NCBI GenBank assembly: GCA_021793155.1
Contig: JAJYTF010000011.1
Coordinates: forward strand, 1-64,000
Direction of reading: 5' to 3'
Source: Pseudomonadota bacterium
GTDB lineage: Bacteria; Pseudomonadota; Alphaproteobacteria; Rhodospirillales; Magnetospirillaceae
DNA length: 64,000 bases
Shown here: piece after piece, positions 53,563-61,946 of the stretch
Position numbering within the stretch: the first letter of the stretch is position 1
Layout: each line of letters starts with the position of its first letter
The notes under the pieces: model-generated
Databases searched by the model: none
What the model was told of the DNA's origin: nothing
Seen by the model: the letters and a program-made list of their open reading frames with translations, nothing else
Translations under genes and position numbers: made by a program

Positions 53563-56112
53563 TCACAGTCGATCGGTGATGTCGACGGCGCGGCCCAGGC
53601 TCTCCAGGGTGATCAGGCCCTGCATCACCTTCTGGATCCCGTCCTCGGCGATGGGAATATAGCCGAATTTGCGGGCCTCGGCGCGTACGTTCGCCAGCGA
53701 GCTGCCGGCCAGGATCATCTCGTCGATGGTGCGGTTCATCGGCAGTAGCTCGTGCACCGCCAGCCGCCCCTTGTAGCCGGTGAAGCGACATTCGCCGCAG
53801 CCAACCTTCTCGCCGATCTCCGGCGGCGAGGTGGGATCGATGCCCAGGATGCGGCATTCGTCGGCGGTCGCCGGCCGCCTGGTACCACAGTTCGGGCACA
53901 GCCGCCGGGCCAGGCGCTGGGCCATGATGCCGATGATGTTGCCGGCCAGCAGGCCGTGCGACAGGCCCAAATCATGCAGTCGGGGGATAGCGCCGGCAGC
54001 GTCGTTGGTATGGAGCGTGGTATAGACCTGGTGGCCGGTCATGGCGGCGCGCAGCGCCATGGCGGCGGTGGCGTTGTCGCGCACCTCGCCGATGAAGATG
54101 ACATCCGGATCCTGGCGGAGCAGGGCGCGCACGCCGTCGGCGAAATTCATCGCCGTCCCCTCGCGCACCTGACCCTGGCGCATCAGCTGGACCTCGTATT
54201 CCACCGGATCCTCGAGCGTCATGATGTTGCGTTCGAGGGAGTTGATATGGCTCAACACTGCGTAAAGGGTGGTGGTCTTGCCCGAGCCGGTGGGGCCGGT
54301 GACGATGATGATGCCCTCGGGCCGCCGGATCAGCCGGTGCAGCAGATTATGGTTGCCCTCGCTCAAACCCAGGCTGTCGATGGAGATCACCGAGCGCGAC
54401 TTGTCGAGGATGCGGATGACGATGTTTTCGCCATGCACGGTGGGCATGCAGGCGACGCGGAAGTCGATCTTGCGGCTGCCCATGGAGAAACCGAAGCGCC
54501 CGTCCTGCGGGTTCAGCTTATCGGCGATGTTCATCCCCGAGACGATCTTGATGCGGTGCGAGATGGCCGGCCAGTGGTCCTTGTGGAAGGTGCGGATCTG
54601 CTGCATCACCCCGTCGATGCGGTAGCGCAGGCGGACGAACGCGCCCTCCGGCTCCAGGTGGATGTCGGAAGCGCCGGTCTTCACCGCGTCCAGCACGATG
54701 GCGTTGACCAGGCGGACCAGCGGATGGACATAGCCTTCGCCCGACAGGGCGGCGGTGGAGACGTCGTGCTTGCCGGTCTCCAATTCCCGCAGGATGCCGT
54801 CCAGCGAGAACTCATAGCCGTAGAACTGGTCAATGGCCTGCAGAATTTCCGCTTCGGAACTGACCAGCGGGATGATTTCGCAGCCGGGCGGCGCGTATTT
54901 GCGCGTCTGGTCGAGGGCCAGCACGTCGTAGATGTCGGCCATCGCCAGGCGCATGGAGTTGCCTTCCATGGCCACCGGCAGCACGCGGTAGCGCAGCGCA
55001 ACTTCCTTGGGGATGCGCTTCAGCATTTCCGGCTCGACCACCGTTCCCTGCAGGTCGAACTTCTCGTAGCCGGAGCTGGAGGCCAGCACCGCCGACAATG
55101 CGGCCTCGGTAATGAACCCGAGATCGACCAGCAAGGTGCCCAGCAGCTTGTTGGTCCGCTTGCGTTCGTAGAGCGCGACCTGCAGTTGGTCCTTGGAGAT
55201 CAGCCCCATTTCGACAAGGCGGTCACCGATACGCGCACCGGCGGGCGCCGAACCGGTGGGCGCGCCTCCTCCCTGCCCTGGCGGCAGGCCGCCGGGGCCA
55301 GACCCGCCCCCGCCCGGTGGCGGAGGAGGCGGCGGTGGAGGCGGAGGTGGTGGTCGGGGGGGAGGGGGTGGCGGAGCGGCCTCGGTGACGCCAGCCTCCG
55401 TACCGGCGGCAACGGAAGCCCCTTGCTGAAGCGAGGCACCCTTCGAGACGCCGGCTGACGCCGGCTCCTCAGGGTGAGGAAGTTGCGCCGAAGCCTCATC
55501 CTGAGGAGGCGCCGTCTCGAAGGCCTCATCCTGAGGAGGCGCCGTCTCGAAGGCCTCATCCTGAGGAGGCGCCGTAGGCGCCGTCTCGAAGGATGATTCC
55601 CACGCCTCCCCACCCTCTCTTGCCGCCAGCGCGGCAAAAATGGCGGGCCGCCCGCCGAGAGCCCCAGCCGGCCTGGGAGAGGATTTCCCAGCGGCAGCTT
55701 TGGTGAGAGGTTGCGACTTCGGCGTTTCGCCTGCCACGCCAACCGGCGAGTCGCCCGCCAATGCCGCAAAAATCGCCGGACGAGCGGGCGGTGGCAATAC
55801 GGCTGTCGGCGCGGCTGGGGCGGGCGCGGCGGCGACGTCAGGCGCAGGCCTCGCTATCGCTCCCTCCTCGCTGAAATCGAAGGATGGCGGCGGCGCCTCG
55901 GCCAATGTGGGTTCCGAACCGGCAAGACCGCCGACCTGCTCGGCAAATTCCAACTCGGGCGCCGCCGGTGCCTCGGGCGGCGCTGTGGCAGCATCGGTGC
56001 CCAACGGCGAATCGCCATCGGCAAGCGTCAGCGACAGCGGCGCGACCGGCGCCTCCGCCGGTTTCGGCTGCTCGCTTGCATCGCCAAGCTGATCGGAGAA
56101 CTCGAACTTCAT
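53563..56112 (-). CDS. mshE: pilus assembly ATPase MshE (GspE/PilB family)
   Basis: An 849-residue ATPase, about 250 longer than usual. Residues 1-290 are low complexity: three FxFSxQxG-like motifs, RPAIFAALA twice, a repeat-encoded stretch (172-226, FETAPPQDEA copies) and a proline run then a Gly-rich run. From about 294 comes the MshEN domain (RIGDRLVEMGLISKDQLQVA, LLGTLLVDLGFITEAALSAV), which binds cyclic di-GMP in MshE. The motor domain has GPTGSGKTTT, TLEDPVEYE, VIFIGEVRDNATA and TTLHTNDAAGAI, with a tetracysteine zinc site (CPNC, CGEC). ATG at 56112 begins MKFEFSDQLGD. Confidence 0.93.
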   Translation of the reverse strand: MKFEFSDQLGDASEQPKPAEAPVAPLSLTLADGDSPLGTDAATAPPEAPAAPELEFAEQVGGLAGSEPTLAEAPPPSFDFSEEGAIARPAPDVAAAPAPAAPTAVLPPPARPAIFAALAGDSPVGVAGETPKSQPLTKAAAGKSSPRPAGALGGRPAIFAALAAREGGEAWESSFETAPTAPPQDEAFETAPPQDEAFETAPPQDEASAQLPHPEEPASAGVSKGASLQQGASVAAGTEAGVTEAAPPPPPPRPPPPPPPPPPPPPGGGGSGPGGLPPGQGGGAPTGSAPAGARIGDRLVEMGLISKDQLQVALYERKRTNKLLGTLLVDLGFITEAALSAVLASSSGYEKFDLQGTVVEPEMLKRIPKEVALRYRVLPVAMEGNSMRLAMADIYDVLALDQTRKYAPPGCEIIPLVSSEAEILQAIDQFYGYEFSLDGILRELETGKHDVSTAALSGEGYVHPLVRLVNAIVLDAVKTGASDIHLEPEGAFVRLRYRIDGVMQQIRTFHKDHWPAISHRIKIVSGMNIADKLNPQDGRFGFSMGSRKIDFRVACMPTVHGENIVIRILDKSRSVISIDSLGLSEGNHNLLHRLIRRPEGIIIVTGPTGSGKTTTLYAVLSHINSLERNIMTLEDPVEYEVQLMRQGQVREGTAMNFADGVRALLRQDPDVIFIGEVRDNATAAMALRAAMTGHQVYTTLHTNDAAGAIPRLHDLGLSHGLLAGNIIGIMAQRLARRLCPNCGTRRPATADECRILGIDPTSPPEIGEKVGCGECRFTGYKGRLAVHELLPMNRTIDEMILAGSSLANVRAEARKFGYIPIAEDGIQKVMQGLITLESLGRAVDITDRL
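55438..55595. repeat. palindromic interspersed repeat inside mshE, copy 3
   Basis: Bounded by CTTCGAGACG and CGTCTCGAAGGATG, with three copies of CCTCATCCTGAGGAGGCGCC spaced 30 bases apart. The 30-base period keeps the mshE frame open and adds FETAPPQDEA units to the protein. Confidence 0.92.
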
Positions 56113-56181
56113 CGCCCGCCTGCGGCCTACCCCGAAAGCATCATACATGCGCTATCGAAGGTGGAGCAACGGCATGGCTGA

Positions 56182-56334
56182 CGGGAGCCCTTCGACCGGC
56201 TGCTGGCAGCCGCTGCGGCGCACTACGACCTGCCCATCATATTCTCCGATGCGGTGTTCGGTGAGGCCGTGGCGTGCCATTCGCAAAGCTACCCAACCAT
56301 TGGCCACCAATCTTCGGAAGATAACTTGAAATAG
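56182..56334 (+). pseudogene. possible remnant of a PIN-domain toxin gene
   Basis: A 50-codon stretch with no start, preceded in frame by a TGA at 56179, reads EPFDRLLAAAAAHYDLPIIF then SDAVFGEA. The DPFDR-LL-A----LPI---D--F pattern is typical of the C-terminal end of VapC-like PIN proteins. No antitoxin is visible. The match is short, so this is tentative. Confidence 0.3.
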
Positions 56335-56357
56335 TCCTACACCGCGACGTACGAACG

Positions 56358-56580
56358 ATGCGGAAGAGCAGAATTTATGACGAGGGTTTCCATACCTGGG
56401 CAAACGAACAAGCTGCCCTGCTACGCGCCAGCAAATTGTTGGCTGACGACATCAAACGAACATCCCGTGCCATCGTAACGGTGGGTCGTCAAGGAACAGA
56501 ACCGCCAAGTTCGGCACTGCCCTGGCGATGGCTCCAGCCTGAAAAGCAAGATGATGAACGCAATCGACATTGCGGCGGAC
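56358..56580 (+). pseudogene. decayed DUF29 family gene
   Basis: The open frame begins MRKSRIYDEGFHTWANEQAA then LLRASKLLADD, matching the start of DUF29 proteins (Y-x-DF-x-AW-x-EQA-x-LLR). About 35 residues later ALPWRWLQPEKQDDERNR resembles the later KWxxQPE motif of the family, but the region between is too short and the frame then runs antisense through the pilin gene. It is probably an internally deleted relic. Confidence 0.45.
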
Positions 56581-56606
56581 GCAAACACATCCGCCGCGGC
56601 CGCGGA

Positions 56607-57383
56607 CTACTGGATCGTGAACAACATGTTACAGTTCAAAGCCGTGTCCCCGGCGCCGACCGTATAAGGTCCAGCGCCGGTAGAGCAGCTGTTGGTTTGA
56701 GGGGACATGATCGTGCCGCTAACGTCACTTCCATCGTCGTACTTCACGTCGATGGCCGCCGCATCGATGATCCGCATTGCCGAAGCCCCGGCAGCACCAG
56801 GAGCGCCCGCTCCGCCTTGGAGCTCGATAATCGGCACGGTACCTACGGGCAAGGGGGCTGCGAGTGCATATGTCCCCAAATAAAGATAGGAGTTCCCATT
56901 GCCAACCTTGCCCTGTAGCAGCGCACCGGTAGCGGTGGAGACGGGTGAAACGGCAGCAACGGTGCCACACCCCCCGTTTTGTAGGTGCGTACCTCCGAGC
57001 AAATTGGCGGCGGCAAGGTCCAGCCATACGCGGTAGATCTCGGCATCGCAGCTCACATTTTGAGCGACAGTGAATACGGCACCAATGCTCCCGTTTCCAT
57101 TGCCAACGGGAGCGCCCGCTTCCCCCAGATTCGCCGGCGTTGTATAATCGCCGGGCAAAGCACTGTATTGATCCTGAAATGTATTTACGGCAGCTTTGAT
57201 CGCATCGATCTGTGCCATTTGCGTTTTCAGGCGCGCATTGTTGACGACCTCTTGCCCCTTCAGGATCCCGCCTACAATCAATCCGATGATGGCCAGAACG
57301 ATCGACATTTCGATCAGCGTGAATCCTCGCTGGCCTTCATGTTGCAGCTTTTTCGCGATCAACCCATTAACTGCGCCGAACAT
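56607..57383 (-). CDS. type IV prepilin, probable major pilin of the MSHA-like system
   Basis: A 258-residue prepilin with a 20-residue leader ending HEGQRG and the helix FTLIEMSIVLAIIGLIVGGI including Glu5. The body has NTFQDQYSALPGDYTTP, common in alphaproteobacterial pilins, and a C-terminal pair of cysteines (NSCSTGAGPYTVGAGDTALN then C) like the D-loop of pilins. ATG at 57383 has GGAAGGA six bases upstream, which decides it against the ATG two codons earlier. It lies in the assembly operon, hence the major-pilin inference. Confidence 0.85.
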   Translation of the reverse strand: MFGAVNGLIAKKLQHEGQRGFTLIEMSIVLAIIGLIVGGILKGQEVVNNARLKTQMAQIDAIKAAVNTFQDQYSALPGDYTTPANLGEAGAPVGNGNGSIGAVFTVAQNVSCDAEIYRVWLDLAAANLLGGTHLQNGGCGTVAAVSPVSTATGALLQGKVGNGNSYLYLGTYALAAPLPVGTVPIIELQGGAGAPGAAGASAMRIIDAAAIDVKYDDGSDVSGTIMSPQTNSCSTGAGPYTVGAGDTALNCNMLFTIQ

Positions 57384-57474
57384 CCGCATTCCTTCCGGCC
57401 AAATACCCGCCCATAGTGGCACGAAATTATACCAATGGAGATACAACTGCGGCAAATGTTTTGAAGCTGCGGAC

Positions 57475-58200
57475 TCACATCTTTTTCCTTTGGGCTTCAG
57501 CGCGCACAAGCCCCCCCTTCTCGGACCGCGATTTTTTAAGCTCCTCCGAGAGCTTTTGCTTGAGTTCCATAATGTCGGGAAGCATCTCGACCGATCTTGC
57601 CGCGAACTCATCGCCGGCTATCCTGTACAGCGGCGGCGCCAACAGCGGCAGCCATGGTGGCACCGCCGGATTGCCATGCAGCGACATCAGGTCCCTGGCC
57701 ATCCGGCCCGCAAGCACCGGATCTTTCACCACGGTGCGTGTCTTCTCTGCCGCCCAGACCATCCAGGGCCATCGACGCTCCGGTTGGGCCAATGCCGCAG
57801 TGCAGAAATAATCCACGATCTTGCCCACCCGCGTGGGTGCTCCGCTGGGGTCGCCGATTGCGCCGAAATAATGGGCGGCCAGTTCGTAAATATAATCCGA
57901 TCGGTTGTCAATTCCATCTAGCGCCCGGAGCCAGCCAACGACCCGATCGTAGTCGTAATCGCGTAACGGACGGATCCGGCCTCCACCGTCTCCCACATCC
58001 TGAAGCCAGCGGGCCGTGGCACGGAACAGAAACTCTTCATCGCCGAAAGCCAGCGCCTTCATGGCGACCGGCCCAAGTGGCGGAGGCATTTCTTCGATCG
58101 ATGACCGTAGCGGCGCGACAATGCGAGCAAACAGCACCTGACCGGACAGAAAAAGGGCCAGAAAGATCCAGATCGGCCTATTGAAAACCGCACGGCCCAT
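57475..58200 (-). CDS. membrane-anchored protein of unknown function in the pilus operon (PilG-like position)
   Basis: A 241-residue protein with one N-terminal membrane helix (IWIFLALFLSGQVLFARIVA) and a helical soluble part: FGDEEFLFRATARWLQDVGD, DNRSDYIYELAAHYFGAIGD, then a basic coiled tail (LKQKLSEELKKSRSEKG). The pattern suggests TPR-like helices. I do not recognise the family. It lies three bases after the ABC permease and before the pilin gene; Myxococcus PilG, an anchored protein needed with the PilH/PilI transporter, occupies a similar place. That equivalence is inference. Confidence 0.72.
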   Translation of the reverse strand: MGRAVFNRPIWIFLALFLSGQVLFARIVAPLRSSIEEMPPPLGPVAMKALAFGDEEFLFRATARWLQDVGDGGGRIRPLRDYDYDRVVGWLRALDGIDNRSDYIYELAAHYFGAIGDPSGAPTRVGKIVDYFCTAALAQPERRWPWMVWAAEKTRTVVKDPVLAGRMARDLMSLHGNPAVPPWLPLLAPPLYRIAGDEFAARSVEMLPDIMELKQKLSEELKKSRSEKGGLVRAEAQRKKM

Positions 58201-58203
58201 CGT

Positions 58204-58971
58204 CTAGAAGCGCCTGACCTGCAGATCACGAATCGTCGCCAGCAACAGCAATGGCACATAGATTGCCACCTGGACCAGCAGCACTCCGAGTCCCCAGCCG
58301 CCGCCAGGTCCATACACCAGCCATCTGCTCTGCCCGAACAGATCGAGCCGAGGTGCGACGGCGGCAATCCCTTCCATTACCCATCGAGCACCGGTGTTCA
58401 AGGACTGCTGGTCCAATGCGCCGGTTCCGGCTTCCGCGATAGCGCGGAAGAATGCCGCCGAACGCCCTAGCAGATACAGGCCTAGCGCAGCCAATACCGA
58501 AGCGGTGGCACTTTCCAGGCTCATCGCGCAAAACAGACCCAGCCCGATGACGATAAGCCCCTCAAGCATCAGGCTGACATCCCATAATGCCAGGCCAGCC
58601 CCGCCGGCATGAAGCGTCGCGATCAGAAGGGGGACGAGCAGTAATGCCAAGAGCAGACTGATGGCCGCATAGGCTGCGAAACAAGAAAAGACGAAAGCCG
58701 TCCGGGAGATAGGTCGGGCCAGAATGGCCTCAATCTCCCGCGTTTCATACATCCGGCGCAGATGGAAACAGATAAAAGTGATCAACCCCACAACAAGGAT
58801 CAGCCGAACCAGTTCGCCGGCGAAAACCAAGCCAAGGGCGCGCCGCTCGGTCAGCGCCGAAGCGCCAAAGAACACCGCCCCGCCCACCGCCGCCACCACG
58901 GCCAACAGAATGGCCCCGAGAAACCGGTCACGCAGGGCGGTGATCAGGAAATAGCGAAGCGTCGCGGCCAT
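58204..58971 (-). CDS. ABC-2 type permease of the pilus operon (PilI-like)
   Basis: A 255-residue membrane protein with six predicted helices, such as AILLAVVAAVGGAVFFGASA, LVRLILVVGLITFICFHL and AAYAAISLLLALLLVPLLIA. HLRRMYETREIEAILARPIS between helices 2 and 3 is the ABC-2 coupling region. No ATPase is adjacent; the only ATPase in the window, at 48438, lies at the far end of the same operon. The start overlaps the mshL stop. Confidence 0.87.
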   Translation of the reverse strand: MAATLRYFLITALRDRFLGAILLAVVAAVGGAVFFGASALTERRALGLVFAGELVRLILVVGLITFICFHLRRMYETREIEAILARPISRTAFVFSCFAAYAAISLLLALLLVPLLIATLHAGGAGLALWDVSLMLEGLIVIGLGLFCAMSLESATASVLAALGLYLLGRSAAFFRAIAEAGTGALDQQSLNTGARWVMEGIAAVAPRLDLFGQSRWLVYGPGGGWGLGVLLVQVAIYVPLLLLATIRDLQVRRF

Positions 58972-61049
58972 TAGAACCCCAACGGCCGCGGGTCGTGCAT
59001 GTAACGCTTGTAAATGTCCTTGTCGGCCGCATCCACGGTATCGGAGCCGTGTACCACGGTGGCCCGCAAAAAGATCACCAGCTCGGTCATCTGGGTCTGA
59101 TCCGAATTGGCCTTGAACAGGTTCCCCACCACCGGCACGTCCCCTGCGCCGGGAATACCGGAATCCTGCTTGTCGACCGATTCCTGCATGAGGCCGCCCA
59201 TCACGACGACGGCGCCCGACGGAACGGTGACCACCGATTCCATCTCGCGTACATCGACCACCGGGACGCTGGCGCTGGCCACTGCCGTGGCCACGTTGTT
59301 CGGCGAACAGGCGCCGGTGGTCTGGCTGCCACAGGCGGCGGCGATGCTCAGTTGGACGGCGGGATCGGGAACGGGCGCCGCCGCCTGGGCGGTCACCGTC
59401 GGCCGCAGTCCGAGCGTCACTTCGTTCTTCTCGAGGTCGATGGATGGCTGGACCGACATCACTAGGCCGATCGGCAGGGTTTGCAGCGTGCTCGTATAGG
59501 TCGCGGTCTGCGACGCGGGCGTGCCGACTGCCGCGGGCGTCGCGGTGACGGTCGCCAGAAGTTTGAAATAGACGTAGTTTTCCGCCACCTTCAGCATTGC
59601 GGTGTGGTTGTTCATCACCGTCAGGCGCGGGCTCGACAAGGTGCGGGTGGTGCCGAACTGCTGGATCATGTTGATCATGCCCGCCAGATCGCCGCCAAAG
59701 GTGGTAAAGCCGATATTCAGCCCACCCAGCTGGCCGAAGGGCGAGGCCAGGGCGCCGGGCGTTCCGACGAAGGAATTGCTCGATCCCGGGGCAGTTGTTC
59801 CCGCGTTGTAGCCGGAAAGACCACCGCCCGTCCCGCGTAGATTCTGGCGCAAGGCCGTCCAGTCGATACCGGTGTTGTACTGGTTGTTGAGACGAACCTC
59901 GACCACCTTGGCCTCAATCAGGACCTGGGCGCCGGCTTTGGCGATCACCTTGTCGAGATACGACTTCACCAGCTTATGCTGGCGGCTGGTGCCGAACACC
60001 GACACCACGCCCGCCTGTTTGTTGATGCTGTATTGCGCCTGCTGGGTGGTCGGGGCGGCCGCCGCCCGGCCCAACCCCGCGGGCAGGGCAACCGCCGGTG
60101 CGGTCTTCGGCGCTTCGCCGCCGTTGGCGATGGCCGCGCCGGTCTGTGCGGCGTAGTTGGCGGCGGCTTGCGAAGGATCGGAACCGGCATTCCCGGTCCC
60201 CGCCCCAGGCGCCGAGCCGGCACCAGCCACGCCGGGAGTGTTGTCGTTCGGCGCAGACGCCTGCTGATAGGACGTCTGGCTGCCCAGCAGCGGCTGCCCC
60301 GCGGCGCGGCGGCTGCCCCCTCCGGCCAATACGGCGCCACCGCCGTCGCCTACCGCCACACCACCGCTCAGATTGCTGGTAATCGGCTGATTCTGCGGGT
60401 TGGAATTGACGAGAATCTGTTTGATGTTGTCCTCGACCTCTTTCCAGGGATCCGAGGTGGACGTGCTTTTGACGTCGCTGGTGGAGGCGTTGTTGCCTGT
60501 AGGGGCACCCGCCCCCTGGATGCTGTTGTTGACGTCGGTGCTGGTGGCGATATCGGTGCTGCTGGTGCGAACGGTGTTCAGCAGATCCAGGTGATAGGTC
60601 TGGTGGTACATGGTGTCCACTTCGACCTTCAGCACGTTGTCCTTGTAGGTGTAGCGCAGATTGGCCTGCTCGCAGATGCGGTCGATGACGTCAAGGAACG
60701 GACGGTCCTTGGCGGTCAGGATGATGCCGCCGGCGATGTTGGGGTCGATATCGATGTCGACGCCCACCTTGCGGGCCAGTTCCAGCAGCACGTCGCGCAC
60801 CGGGATCGAGGGATCGGTCACCGCCACCGTCACCAGGCGCTGGGCGACGCTGGGCGGCGGTGGGGCCGCCAGGATGGGCTGCAGGTCGGGGATCGGCGGC
60901 GCTTCCTTCGGCTGCGTCGCGGCGGCCGGAGGCTGGCGGTTGACGAGGTCGTCGTAGTCCTTCTTCGACAGGCCGTTGTCGGGATGGGAACACCCCGCCA
61001 ACATTGCGGCGAGAACCAGAGCAACCCGACCGACAGACCTGCCGTCCAC
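58971..61049 (-). CDS. mshL: MshL-type outer-membrane secretin
   Basis: A 692-residue lipoprotein secretin that forms the pilus exit pore. The signal ends in the lipobox LAGC. The N-terminal domain has VGVDIDIDPNIAGGIILTAK and FLDVIDRICEQANLRYTYKD. A Ser/Gly/Asn/Ala-rich insert (about 165-335) precedes the secretin domain, which contains VLIEAKVVEVRLNNQYNTGI, RTLSSPRLTVMNNHTAMLKV and VPVVGNLFKANSDQTQMTEL. GTG at 61049 follows AGGGGGGAC. Order and length fit MshL rather than PilQ. A promoter-like element lies just upstream. Confidence 0.92.
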   Translation of the reverse strand: MDGRSVGRVALVLAAMLAGCSHPDNGLSKKDYDDLVNRQPPAAATQPKEAPPIPDLQPILAAPPPPSVAQRLVTVAVTDPSIPVRDVLLELARKVGVDIDIDPNIAGGIILTAKDRPFLDVIDRICEQANLRYTYKDNVLKVEVDTMYHQTYHLDLLNTVRTSSTDIATSTDVNNSIQGAGAPTGNNASTSDVKSTSTSDPWKEVEDNIKQILVNSNPQNQPITSNLSGGVAVGDGGGAVLAGGGSRRAAGQPLLGSQTSYQQASAPNDNTPGVAGAGSAPGAGTGNAGSDPSQAAANYAAQTGAAIANGGEAPKTAPAVALPAGLGRAAAAPTTQQAQYSINKQAGVVSVFGTSRQHKLVKSYLDKVIAKAGAQVLIEAKVVEVRLNNQYNTGIDWTALRQNLRGTGGGLSGYNAGTTAPGSSNSFVGTPGALASPFGQLGGLNIGFTTFGGDLAGMINMIQQFGTTRTLSSPRLTVMNNHTAMLKVAENYVYFKLLATVTATPAAVGTPASQTATYTSTLQTLPIGLVMSVQPSIDLEKNEVTLGLRPTVTAQAAAPVPDPAVQLSIAAACGSQTTGACSPNNVATAVASASVPVVDVREMESVVTVPSGAVVVMGGLMQESVDKQDSGIPGAGDVPVVGNLFKANSDQTQMTELVIFLRATVVHGSDTVDAADKDIYKRYMHDPRPLGF

Positions 61050-61081
61050 GCCTATGTCCCCCCTACTTGCATTTGAGCCGA

Positions 61082-61110
61082 AGGATATCGGCCAAATGTA
61101 AGCATTTCAA
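61082..61110 (-). promoter_or_regulatory. predicted promoter ahead of mshL
   Basis: On the minus strand TTGAAA (61105-61110) and TATCCT (61082-61087) are 17 bases apart, about 33-60 bases before the mshL start, in an AT-rich 98-base gap. It may give mshL and the genes after it their own transcript. Confidence 0.5.
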
Positions 61111-61147
61111 TCTCTCTTCCCGTGTTTTGTTTCTTGAGAAATCATTA

Positions 61148-61912
61148 CTATTGCCACATGAACAAATCGACAAGCCCCGGCCAGAACAGGCCCAGGGCCA
61201 AAGTCACGCACAGGGCCGGGCCAAAGGGGAACACCGGACCGCGCCCCGCAAGGCGCCAGGCCAGGCCCAGCAGGATGCCCAGGATCCCCGACAGCGCGAG
61301 GTACGGCCCCAGGCCGTTAGCCCCCAGATAAAGCCCGGCCATGCCGAGGAATTTCACATCTCCCAGGCCCAGTCCCTGGCGACCGCGCCACCGCCGGAAG
61401 GCAGCCCGCGCCGCCCAGCTGAGGCCTGCCCCCAGCACGAGCCCGGCCCCGCCGTCCAGCCAGTTGCCGCCGGCATGCCAGCGCCACAGCGCCGCCACCG
61501 GCAGCAAGGCGAGGAGCATCAAGTCAGGAATGATGCTGGTCTCGAGATCAGAGACAAGGATGACCATCAGCCCGAACATCGTCGCCGCCAGAAGGACAGC
61601 GGCCACAAGGTCCCCCCCGCCCCGCCACCAGGCGGCGGCGAACAGGGCCGCGGTGGCCAGCTCGATGGCCGGATAGCGCCAAGAGATCGCCGCCCCGCAA
61701 TGGCGGCAGCGCCGCCCGCCGAGGACCCAGGACAGCAGGGGCACAAGATCGCGGGCGCCCAGAACGGCATCGCAATGGGGGCAGCGCGAACGATCGGCGA
61801 CGACGCCCATGCCACGCGGCAGGCGAAAGCTCAGCGCGCTGGCGAAACTGCCGAACACCAGCCCCAGTGCGGCGAAAAGCCAGGCTTCGGGGCTGGCCAC
61901 CATGCCGGTCAT
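61148..61912 (-). CDS. pilD: prepilin peptidase (PilD/GspO family)
   Basis: A 254-residue, eight-helix aspartic protease that trims and N-methylates prepilins. The catalytic aspartates are D122 in SDLETSIIPD and D185 in GLGLGDVKFLG. The N-terminal domain has two zinc CxxC pairs (C44/C47 and C69/C72) after FGSFASALSFRLPRG. It lies between mshM and mshL and would process the pilins at 56607 and 43651. Confidence 0.94.
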   Translation of the reverse strand: MTGMVASPEAWLFAALGLVFGSFASALSFRLPRGMGVVADRSRCPHCDAVLGARDLVPLLSWVLGGRRCRHCGAAISWRYPAIELATAALFAAAWWRGGGDLVAAVLLAATMFGLMVILVSDLETSIIPDLMLLALLPVAALWRWHAGGNWLDGGAGLVLGAGLSWAARAAFRRWRGRQGLGLGDVKFLGMAGLYLGANGLGPYLALSGILGILLGLAWRLAGRGPVFPFGPALCVTLALGLFWPGLVDLFMWQ

Positions 61913-61946
61913 CTAGAGTTCCGCACCGGCGGCCGGCCGCCGATCT

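Larger units (their letters stand above)
56113..56606. other. 494-base gap holding gene relics
   Basis: Between the pilin gene and mshE, both on the minus strand, the operon is interrupted by nearly 500 bases without an intact gene. It contains the PIN-like and DUF29-like relics on the plus strand. No terminator is obvious after the pilin stop at 56607, so read-through into mshE remains possible. Confidence 0.6.

Noticed and set aside
53752-55458. 568-residue plus-strand frame
   Set aside because: Antisense to the mshE motor and MshEN domains, which carry all catalytic motifs.
56550-56668. Short plus-strand frame beginning MMNAIDIAADANTS
   Set aside because: It overlaps the pilin 3' end in antisense and has no start signal or recognisable domain.
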